The notes under the pieces were generated by a model, which was not told the DNA's origin, did not search any database, and was given only the letters and a program-made list of their open reading frames with translations. Positions 1-4,894 of a DNA stretch of 7,924 bases are shown piece by piece (position 1 is the stretch's first letter; every line of letters begins with the position of its first letter). Source of the DNA: an uncultured Clostridia bacterium (lineage in GTDB: Bacteria; Bacillota; Clostridia; Oscillospirales; CAG-272); the NCBI GenBank assembly GCA_946055715.1, contig CAMGGT010000032.1, positions 1-7,924 on the forward strand, written 5' to 3'. A program made the position numbers and the translations under genes.

Positions 1-4
1 CCAT
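1..4 (-). CDS. rplV: Possible start of rplV (ribosomal protein L22), cut by the window edge
   Basis: An ATG on the minus strand lies 6 nt after the rpsS stop codon. In the conserved S10 operon the gene after rpsS is rplV, so a start codon is expected about here. No good Shine-Dalgarno sequence precedes this ATG (only an A-rich AAGAAAG-like stretch), and the visible ATGG could instead be the front of a ribosome binding site for a start lying outside the window. The identity rests only on operon order; no coding sequence can be read. Confidence 0.3.
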
Positions 5-10
5 TCTTTC

Positions 11-292
11 TTATTTGCCGTTGTTGGACGTTTTGGACCCTGCGTGCCCCTTGAAGGTACGGGTGGGTGCAAATTCGCCGAGTTTGTGACCGACCATATC
101 CTCGGTGATATAGACCGGGATATGCTTTCTGCCGTCATGCACTGCGATGGTATGTCCAACAAATTCGGGGAAGATGGTGGATGCGCGAGACCAGGTTTTC
201 AGCACTTTTTTGTTCTGGCTCTCGTTCATGGCGCAGATTCTCTCGTAGAGTTTGATTTCCACATAAGGAGCCTTCTTTAAGCTTCTGCTCAT
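11..292 (-). CDS. rpsS: 30S ribosomal protein S19
   Basis: S19 (uS19) is a small-subunit protein of the 30S head that works with S13 near the A-site tRNA. The 93-residue product has the usual family length and shows the hallmark N-terminus [11 protein letters not shown], the central [35 protein letters not shown] core (residues about 44-74) and the [11 protein letters not shown] ending, followed by a short basic tail. The start is fixed by an AAGGAG-type ribosome binding site at about 302-307. It lies 17 nt downstream of the rplB stop, in the standard S10-operon order, and must be co-transcribed with it. Nothing is odd about the protein. Confidence 0.97.
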   Translation of the reverse strand: MSRSLKKAPYVEIKLYERICAMNESQNKKVLKTWSRASTIFPEFVGHTIAVHDGRKHIPVYITEDMVGHKLGEFAPTRTFKGHAGSKTSNNGK

Positions 293-309
293 TTCCTCTG
301 TCTCCTTCC

Positions 310-1137
310 TTATTTCGCGTTGCGGCGCTTGACGATGAACTTATCGGTCTTGGCCTTCTTGTCTCTGGTCTTGTAGCCCATGGCGGGTTTACCCCAGGGA
401 GTGACAGGGCCGGGACGACCGATGGGCGACTTGCCTTCACCACCGCCGTGGGGGTGGTCGCAGGGGTTCATGACAGAACCGCGAACGGTCGGACGGATGC
501 CTTTATAGCGGGTCTTGCCGGCTTTGCCGAGCTTGACGGTGTCATGCTCGATGTTGCCGACGGTGCCGATGGTGGCCTTGCAATCCAGGCGGATGATGCG
601 CACCTCGCCGGAAGGCAGACGGACCTGAGCGCTGCCGTTCTCCTTGGCCATCAGCTGTGCTGCGGCACCGGCAGAACGGACAAGCTGCGCACCCTTGCCG
701 GGGTACAGCTCGATGTTGTGAATGAAGGTACCGACAGGGATATTGGCCACAGGCAGGGTGTTGCCGGGCTTGATGTCGGCGTTGGCGCCGGCATACACCT
801 TCATGCCGTCGGTCAGACCGTCGGGCGCGATGATGTAGCTGCGGGTGCCTTCTTCATTTTCAAGCAGGGCGATGTAGGCGGTGCGGTTGGGGTCGTATTC
901 GACGCCGATGACCGTTGCCGGCACTTCGCTCTGGCGCTTGAAGTCAATGATTCTGTACTTGGTCTTGTTGCCGCCGCCGTGATGACGGACGGTGATGCGG
1001 CCGGTGTTGTTGCGACCGGCGGTCTTTTTGTTGATGACGGTCAACTTCTTTTCGGGAGCAAACTTGGTCACCTCGGCGAAGCTCGGCGCGGACATCTGTC
1101 TGCGGCCGGGGGTCGTCGGTTTATACTTGTTCGGCAT
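310..1137 (-). CDS. rplB: 50S ribosomal protein L2
   Basis: L2 (uL2) is a large-subunit protein needed for subunit association and for the peptidyl transferase centre. The 275-residue product is of normal family length. It carries the N-terminal [10 protein letters not shown] motif, [17 protein letters not shown] (residues 40-56), the OB/SH3-like core with [26 protein letters not shown] (132-157), [16 protein letters not shown] (220-235) with the conserved peptidyl-transferase-proximal His at 229/230, and the basic C-terminal tail [11 protein letters not shown] strong GGGAGGAG ribosome binding site (1146-1153) selects the start, which lies 16 nt after the rplW stop. The central region is one residue shorter than in many Firmicutes homologues after DFKR, which is ordinary variation. 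Function is certain. Confidence 0.98.
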   Translation of the reverse strand: MPNKYKPTTPGRRQMSAPSFAEVTKFAPEKKLTVINKKTAGRNNTGRITVRHHGGGNKTKYRIIDFKRQSEVPATVIGVEYDPNRTAYIALLENEEGTRSYIIAPDGLTDGMKVYAGANADIKPGNTLPVANIPVGTFIHNIELYPGKGAQLVRSAGAAAQLMAKENGSAQVRLPSGEVRIIRLDCKATIGTVGNIEHDTVKLGKAGKTRYKGIRPTVRGSVMNPCDHPHGGGEGKSPIGRPGPVTPWGKPAMGYKTRDKKAKTDKFIVKRRNAK

Positions 1138-1153
1138 ACTCGTTTCTCCTCCC

Positions 1154-1447
1154 TCAGTTCATACCGTCAAAGAAAGGAATCGTCTTGGAATCCTCGGTGA
1201 GGGTGACAACGGCCTTTTTCCATGCGCCGGTGTATCCAAAGTGATAGCCCATTCTTTTCGGTTTTTTCTTCATGTTGATGATGTTGACATCCGCCACTTT
1301 GACGGAGAACATCTCTTCTACGGCAGCCGCGATCTGGGGCTTGGTAGCCGACTTCTGCACTTCAAACGAGTAACGCTTGGTGGAGATGCCGTCCATGCTC
1401 TTTTCGGTGATCAGCGGTCTTACGATAATGTCGGCAACTGTTTTCAT
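1154..1447 (-). CDS. rplW: 50S ribosomal protein L23
   Basis: L23 (uL23) sits at the exit of the ribosomal peptide tunnel and is the docking site for trigger factor and the signal recognition particle. The 97-residue product begins with the typical [12 protein letters not shown] element (residues 6-17). It continues with [30 protein letters not shown] and ends with the basic loop [24 protein letters not shown] (59-82) and a TIPFF ending. The start codon overlaps the rplD stop as ATGA (1444-1447), an arrangement that usually means translational coupling, so no separate ribosome binding site is required. Length and motifs are normal for Firmicutes L23. Confidence 0.97.
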   Translation of the reverse strand: MKTVADIIVRPLITEKSMDGISTKRYSFEVQKSATKPQIAAAVEEMFSVKVADVNIINMKKKPKRMGYHFGYTGAWKKAVVTLTEDSKTIPFFDGMN

Positions 1448-2070
1448 TTCGCATAGACCTCCTCAATCTTTTCCACCGCTTCTTTGGCCATGACCAGCGA
1501 ATCGCAATTCAGGATGTCATAGACGTTGATGGCGCAGGTCACGGTGGTCTTCACGCCCGGGATGTTGTCGCAGCTCTTGATGACCATGGAGTCAACAGCA
1601 GGCAGAACGATGAGCGACTTCTTGCCGGCGCCGACAGCAGAGAGCATGCCGACCATGGCTTTGGTCTTGTAGGCATCGGCCTTGATGGTGTCGACGACGA
1701 TCAGCTCGCCGGACTTTGCCTTGGCAGAAAACGCGCTGATGATGGCGGCTTTCTTGACCTTCTTGTTGAGCGTGACGCGATAGGAACGGGGCTTGGGGCC
1801 GAGGGCAACGCCGCCGTGTGTCCACTGCGGTGCGCGGGTGGAACCCTGTCTGGCGTGACCGGTTCCTTTTTGATTCCAGGGCTTCTTGCCGCCGCCGCTG
1901 ACCTCTGTTCTGGTCAGTGTGGACTGGGTGCCCTGTCTCTGGTTGAGCAGATATGCTCTGACAACGGTATGGAGGACCGCTTCGTTCACTTCGGCGTCAA
2001 ACACCTTGTCCGACAAGGTGATCTCGCCGACTTCTTTGCCCGCCATATCTACAACTTTCATATTAGGCAT
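1444..2070 (-). CDS. rplD: 50S ribosomal protein L4
   Basis: L4 (uL4) is a large-subunit assembly protein whose extended loop lines the peptide tunnel. In gamma-proteobacteria it is also the autogenous repressor of this operon. The 208-residue product has the N-terminal MxVVDMAGKEVG strand, the long tunnel loop at about residues 42-98 and a globular C-terminal half. The loop contains KKPWNQKGTGHARQGSTRAP (62-81), where macrolide-resistance changes map in other species; it looks wild type. The GGAGG at 2079-2083 is 8 nt from the ATG at 2070, favouring that start over an in-frame ATG three codons later. It follows rplC by 18 nt and overlaps rplW by 4 nt. Confidence 0.97.
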   Translation of the reverse strand: MPNMKVVDMAGKEVGEITLSDKVFDAEVNEAVLHTVVRAYLLNQRQGTQSTLTRTEVSGGGKKPWNQKGTGHARQGSTRAPQWTHGGVALGPKPRSYRVTLNKKVKKAAIISAFSAKAKSGELIVVDTIKADAYKTKAMVGMLSAVGAGKKSLIVLPAVDSMVIKSCDNIPGVKTTVTCAINVYDILNCDSLVMAKEAVEKIEEVYAK

Positions 2071-2088
2071 TGATGATTCCTCCTTCCG

Positions 2089-2721
2089 TTATGCTTTGAC
2101 CGAGTCGCGGATGAACACGATGCCGCCCTTGGCACCGGGAACGGCGCCCTTGATGGCGATGAGGTTCTTTTCCGCGTCGATCTTGACGACTGCGAGATTC
2201 AGGATGGTGACCTGTTCGTTACCGTACTGGCCGGCCATCTTCTTGTTCTTGTACACACGGGACGGGGTGGAGTTTGCACCCATGGAACCCACCTGACGGT
2301 GGATCGGGCCGGTGCCGTGCGTCATGCGCAGGATGTGGTGTCCCCATCTCTTGACGGCGCCCGTGTAACCGCGACCTTTTGTCATCCCTGTGATGTCGAC
2401 CTTGTCGCCTGTGGCGAAGGTATCGACGGTGATGACGTCGCCGGCGTTGACGGAGGCGCAGTCCTCAAGGCGAAATTCCTTGAGATGGCGCTTGGGGGCG
2501 GTGCCGGTCTTCTTCAGATGACCGAGCTGTGCTTTGGTGAGGTGCTTTTCGGTCGTGTCGCAGAACGCGAGCTGCAGGGCGTCGTAGCCGTCGGTGTCGA
2601 CGGTCTTTTTCTGCGTGACCGGGCAGGGACCCGCTTCAATGAGGGTCACGGGGATGACATTGCCCTTTTCGTCAAAGACCTGCGTCATACCCAGTTTTTT
2701 GCCGATGATGCCTTTTTTCAT
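2089..2721 (-). CDS. rplC: 50S ribosomal protein L3
   Basis: L3 (uL3) is an early 23S rRNA-binding protein whose central loop reaches the peptidyl transferase centre. The 210-residue product opens with KKGIIGKKLGMTQVFDEKGNVIPVTLIEAGP (2-32) and ends with AIKGAVPGAKGGIVFIRD, both diagnostic. The central loop (about 115-170) reads KGRGYTGAVKRWG, then THGTGPIHRQVGSMG, then NSTPSRVYKNKKMAGQYG. This departs from the common MSHGSxxHRxPGSxG version but keeps its framework. GGAGG at 2726-2730 sets the start. Unlike the other genes of the operon it is separated from its upstream neighbour rpsJ by 216 nt of structured non-coding sequence, so its expression may be tuned separately. Confidence 0.97.
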   Translation of the reverse strand: MKKGIIGKKLGMTQVFDEKGNVIPVTLIEAGPCPVTQKKTVDTDGYDALQLAFCDTTEKHLTKAQLGHLKKTGTAPKRHLKEFRLEDCASVNAGDVITVDTFATGDKVDITGMTKGRGYTGAVKRWGHHILRMTHGTGPIHRQVGSMGANSTPSRVYKNKKMAGQYGNEQVTILNLAVVKIDAEKNLIAIKGAVPGAKGGIVFIRDSVKA

Positions 2722-2937
2722 TTTTCCTCCTATGGTTATTGGTTGACACCTTGGATTATCGGTTGCCCGACGATGTCAACTTGACCTTAGCAGTCTGCTT
2801 TCGCAGAGGGCTTTTTTGGGGCGGCCTTGCAGGGGGCGGGATCCTGTCTTTCCGTGCGGCGCTGTGCGCGCCCGGAGGAAAGCGGCTTCCGCTTCCGTTC
2901 GGCTTCCCCTTTGCACACCCTTGGCGGGGGTGGACAA
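2722..2937 (-). promoter_or_regulatory. Structured rpsJ-rplC intergenic RNA (candidate leader for rplC and downstream genes)
   Basis: This 216-nt stretch has no ATG on the minus strand and holds several hairpins in the transcribed direction. They are: an 8-bp stem with AAG loop (2878-2896, one G-U), GGCGC/GCGCC (2858-2872), TCTGC-GAAA-GCAGA (2794-2807), and a 7-bp stem GTTGACA/TGTCAAC (2774-2780 with 2742-2748). The last encloses a TCGG-GCAA-CCGA hairpin (2759-2770). Two of the loops are GNRA tetraloops, which are typical of selected RNA structure. The last stem ends 12 nt before the rplC GGAGG. A TTGACA on the minus strand (2774-2779) lacks a matching -10, so an internal promoter is not supported. 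An autoregulatory site for an operon r-protein is an inference. Confidence 0.5.
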
Positions 2938-3249
2938 TTACGCTTTTACGATCTCGATCTCAACGCCGGCGGGCAGTTCCACACCCATGAGGGCATCAAC
3001 CGTCTTGGCCTGGGGGTTGAGGATGTCGATCAGTCTCTTGTGCGTGCGCAGTTCAAACTGCTCACGGCTGTCCTTGTACTTGTGCACCGCGCGGAGAATG
3101 GTGATGATCTCCTTTTCGGTGGGAAGCGGAATGGGACCCGAGACGGCATTTCCGTTTCTCTTCGCAATTTCCACGATCTTGGCGGCTGCGGCATCCACCA
3201 GGGTGTGGTCATAGCTTTTCAGTTTGACTCTAATCTTTTCGTTTGCCAT
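2938..3249 (-). CDS. rpsJ: 30S ribosomal protein S10
   Basis: S10 (uS10, NusE) is a 30S head protein that also joins NusB in transcription antitermination complexes. The 103-residue product matches the family along its whole length. It has [25 protein letters not shown] (residues 5-29), the SGPIPLPT turn (37-44), and the extended loop [23 protein letters not shown] (54-76) in which tetracycline-class resistance changes map; nothing unusual is seen there. GGAGG at 3259-3263 with 9-nt spacing selects the start. It is the first gene of the operon, about 240 nt downstream of a strong promoter, and is followed by an unusually long gap before rplC. Confidence 0.98.
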   Translation of the reverse strand: MANEKIRVKLKSYDHTLVDAAAAKIVEIAKRNGNAVSGPIPLPTEKEIITILRAVHKYKDSREQFELRTHKRLIDILNPQAKTVDALMGVELPAGVEIEIVKA

Positions 3250-3490
3250 TGTTCTTTGCCTCCTTTTGATTTTGGGGAGGGCGATTTTTCTTTCACACTG
3301 CGTCGGGCGTTTCTTTTCTGCCCTAATGAAAACCGGGGACGGGTCCCGCCGCGGAACCGCTGCCCCGAGTCTTTACAGTGTGCCGCCGGCCTGCTTGTGA
3401 CCGGCAAATACTGTCGCCCGGTTATCGGACATACTCCACGAAAATTCCCCGCATCGCTGCGGCAACCTTTCGCTTCAACGCATATCAAGC
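3250..3490 (-). promoter_or_regulatory. 5' leader of the S10 operon, highly structured
   Basis: If transcription starts near 3490, the rpsJ message has a leader of about 240 nt. Readable pairings on the minus strand include: CCGCA-GCGA-TGCGG (3449-3462, GNRA loop); GCCGGT/GCCGGC (3400-3405 with 3385-3390), which competes with a CCGG/CCGG pairing (3418-3421 with 3401-3404); and a long-range CACACTG/CAGTGTG stem (3376-3382 with 3294-3300). That stem encloses CGGGG/CCCCG (3363-3367 with 3334-3338) and GGGC/GCCC (3320-3323 with 3305-3308), giving a three-way junction. The layout suits an r-protein autoregulatory leader or an antitermination target. No known Rfam class was recognised, and no terminator with a U-run is seen before rpsJ. 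Confidence 0.5.
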
Positions 3491-3496
3491 TTTTCA

Positions 3497-3525
3497 ATTA
3501 TAATATAACTGCCTTCGATAGTCAA
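3497..3525 (-). promoter_or_regulatory. Sigma-A-type promoter of the S10 operon
   Basis: On the minus strand TTGACT (3520-3525) is followed after exactly 17 bp by a perfect TATAAT (3497-3502). The start point is predicted near 3490. It is the best promoter match in the window and is correctly placed for rpsJ, with no other gene between. Five of six -35 bases and all -10 bases match the vegetative consensus. Confidence 0.88.
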
Positions 3526-3600
3526 GTTTTGTTCAAAAATTTGCGAAAATTTTTGCGTAGAATTTTTTTGCTAATTTTTTTTATTTTTAGTCATATTGTA
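3526..3600 (-). promoter_or_regulatory. A/T-tract UP-element-like region upstream of the S10 promoter
   Basis: Directly upstream of the -35 the minus strand reads AAATTTTTGAACAAAAC, close to the general UP-element pattern of an A-tract, a T-tract, then a second A-tract. Further A/T runs continue to about 3600. Such sequence contacts the RNA polymerase alpha C-terminal domains at rRNA and r-protein promoters. The base composition contrasts sharply with the GC-rich flanking genes. The functional role is inferred from position and composition. Confidence 0.6.
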
Positions 3601-3627
3601 CAAAAACCGTTGATTTTTGCATAAAAA

Positions 3628-3718
3628 GGGGCCTGTTCCGCCACCATTTTTGCCACCGGAGCATTGGTTTATGCATCTGTTTTTGCTCTCCGTTGGCGGA
3701 AGGCGGCTTCCCGGCCCC
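3628..3718. repeat. Long imperfect inverted repeat between the divergent genes
   Basis: Nested arms are visible: GGGGCC/GGCCCC (3628-3633 with 3713-3718), TTCCGCCA/TGGCGGAA (3636-3643 with 3694-3701), CGGAG/CTCCG (3657-3661 with 3688-3692) and a small GCAT/ATGC at the tip (3661-3664 with 3671-3674). A competing GGAAG-GCGG-CTTCC hairpin lies on the right arm (3698-3711). On the minus strand the outer arm is followed at once by TTTTT; on the plus strand a small CGGA/TCCG hairpin and TTTTTT follow (3718-3737). It could be a bidirectional terminator, a small RNA, or a dispersed intergenic repeat. No protein is encoded convincingly. Confidence 0.55.
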
Positions 3719-3790
3719 GGAAAGTGGTCCGTTTTTTGTAAAAAATGTATTTCCCGCCCTTTCGTACACAGTTTATTCATAATTGGAAGG

Positions 3791-3796
3791 TATAAT
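3791..3796 (+). promoter_or_regulatory. Candidate -10 box for the membrane protein gene
   Basis: A perfect TATAAT lies about 80 bp before the ATG at 3875, on the plus strand. No good -35 is found at 16-18 bp (ACAGTT at 17 bp), and there is no TG extension, so the promoter is weak or needs an activator. The surrounding AT-rich sequence makes chance occurrence of the hexamer possible. The 5' leader would contain a GCCGAC/GTCGGC pairing (3808-3813 with 3851-3856). Confidence 0.4.
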
Positions 3797-3874
3797 TGTG
3801 TGTATATGCCGACGGGTTTTCTCTTCCTTTTATTTATATATACCGTGCGGGTCGGCGCGCGGAAAGGAACTCTC

Positions 3875-4747
3875 ATGAAGCGTTATCTGCATTTTGAAAC
3901 TGTTTTGCTGGCCACAGCCGTTCTGATGACCGCCGTCATCACCTGCCTGCGTGTGCTGGCACTGGCGTTGGGCTATGACAGCGATGTGGGCTATTATACC
4001 GCCGGAAACGGGTTTCGCATTGCGGCGGATATTCTGACGGGGCTGTATGTCGCCGCCGCCCTCACCATCTCCATCCTCTCCTGCTTCGGAAAGCTGACCC
4101 CCGCAGGCGACCCGCCGCAATCCCGCTATTCCGCGCTGGTGCTGGGGGCTGTGTTTGTCTTTTTCATCGCCTTCCGCCTGATGCGGGGGCACACCTCCGA
4201 TGCCGCGGGGATTTGCCTTTTGGTGGCCACCTTTTTTCTCATTGGCGGTGCCGCCTATTGTGTGCTGACCTATCTGCAGCTCACCCGCATGTCGGCCGTG
4301 CGTGCCATCTGCGCCATGTGCGCCGTCTGTTTTGGGGTGTGCTATGCCATCCATTACTACTTTCTCAAAGCGCTGCCCGTCAACGGCAACCTCAAGACCC
4401 AACATATCCTGGCGGCGGTGGCACTGTTCATGTTCTTTTTGACGGAGGCCCAGCGTGCGCTCGGCCGCGGAAAGGGCATCAAGGAACGCTTTTTTGCCCT
4501 TGTGTGCTTCATGTTTTCTTTGAGCGTGAGCATCCCGGAGTTTTATGCATGCTTCTTTTGCAAGGATGCCGTCTTTGAAGATTTTTCGCACCCGTTGCTT
4601 CTGTTGGCGGCGGGGCTCTATACCCTCACACGGCTGTCGGTCACACGGCAAAGCGTGCCCCGCCCCGCCAAGACCGAGGTACGGCTGACGGACGAACTGA
4701 CGGACGGGATCATCGAAGTCGATGATGTCATCAAGGACGAAAAGTAA
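3875..4747 (+). CDS. Polytopic integral membrane protein, function unknown
   Basis: The 290-residue product is not recognised as a named family. Hydrophobic segments at about residues 9-33, 48-70, 86-102, 111-134, 142-163, 174-192, 205-224 and 239-252 suggest some eight membrane passes. A polar loop with YDSDVGYYTAGNG follows the first segment, and the C-terminal tail (about 262-290) is hydrophilic and strongly acidic. Several cysteines (for example 146, 149, 152, 156, 226, 229) lie in or near membrane segments. There is no signal peptide motif, transporter signature or enzyme motif that I can name. The start at 3875 is chosen because AAAGGA lies 6 nt upstream; the frame stays open further upstream, but those starts lack a ribosome binding site and would run through the inverted repeat. 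It is transcribed divergently from the S10 operon and ends at a terminator, so it appears monocistronic. Confidence 0.85.
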   Translation: MKRYLHFETVLLATAVLMTAVITCLRVLALALGYDSDVGYYTAGNGFRIAADILTGLYVAAALTISILSCFGKLTPAGDPPQSRYSALVLGAVFVFFIAFRLMRGHTSDAAGICLLVATFFLIGGAAYCVLTYLQLTRMSAVRAICAMCAVCFGVCYAIHYYFLKALPVNGNLKTQHILAAVALFMFFLTEAQRALGRGKGIKERFFALVCFMFSLSVSIPEFYACFFCKDAVFEDFSHPLLLLAAGLYTLTRLSVTRQSVPRPAKTEVRLTDELTDGIIEVDDVIKDEK

Positions 4748-4845
4748 CCGTCTTACTGCCTAAAGATCAATTTTCTTCCTATTTACTATATTTTATCCCT
4801 CATCCCCGAATACCGTCTGTAAGGCAATGCCGACACAAACCGTAC

Positions 4846-4881
4846 AAAAGGGCGGCCGCTGTTTGCTGCGCCGCCCTTTTT
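4846..4881 (+). terminator. Rho-independent terminator after the membrane protein gene, abutting the polA ribosome binding site
   Basis: GGGCGGC (4850-4856) pairs perfectly with GCCGCCC (4870-4876) around a 13-nt loop and is followed by TTTTT; AAAA before the stem makes it symmetric, so it could also work on the other strand. It begins about 100 nt after the membrane protein stop codon. Its T-run ends one base before the polA AAAGGAG site (4883-4889), so any polA transcript starting upstream must pass through it. Confidence 0.85.
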
Positions 4882-4882
4882 C

Positions 4883-4889
4883 AAAGGAG
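4883..4889 (+). promoter_or_regulatory. Ribosome binding site of polA
   Basis: AAAGGAG lies 5 nt before the ATG at 4895 and decides the start. It lies immediately after the T-run of the upstream terminator. A -10-like TATATT (4787-4792) is the only promoter hint in 4748-4845, and it has no acceptable -35. Confidence 0.8.
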
Positions 4890-4894
4890 AAAAC

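Noticed and set aside
448..1200. 250-codon open frame on the plus strand opposite rplB and rplW
   Set aside because: Antisense to two certain ribosomal protein genes, with low-complexity Asp/Gly/Val/Ala composition typical of a shadow frame.
1444..1447. 4-nt rplD-rplW overlap as something unusual
   Set aside because: ATGA overlaps are common inside bacterial operons and simply suggest translational coupling.
2774..2779. TTGACA on the minus strand as -35 of an internal rplC promoter
   Set aside because: The best downstream hexamers (GATAAT at 13 bp, TAATCC at 15 bp) are at wrong spacing or poor, and the TTGACA is fully used in the 7-bp stem.
2794..2817. Terminator on the plus strand (TCTGC-TTTC-GCAGA then CTTTTTT)
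   Set aside because: No plus-strand gene ends here, the stem is only 5 bp and two unpaired bases plus GC separate it from the T-run. On the transcribed minus strand the same hairpin has a GAAA tetraloop, which explains it better.
3219..3497. 92-codon minus-strand frame across the S10 leader
   Set aside because: It overlaps the rpsJ start out of frame, begins at the predicted transcription start, has no ribosome binding site and gives a composition unlike a protein. The region is better explained as a structured leader.
3617..3874. N-terminal extension of the membrane protein to an earlier in-frame start (3617 or 3806)
   Set aside because: Neither start has a usable ribosome binding site, and 3617 would translate through the inverted repeat and precede the candidate promoter. 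The ATG at 3875 has AAAGGA at proper spacing.
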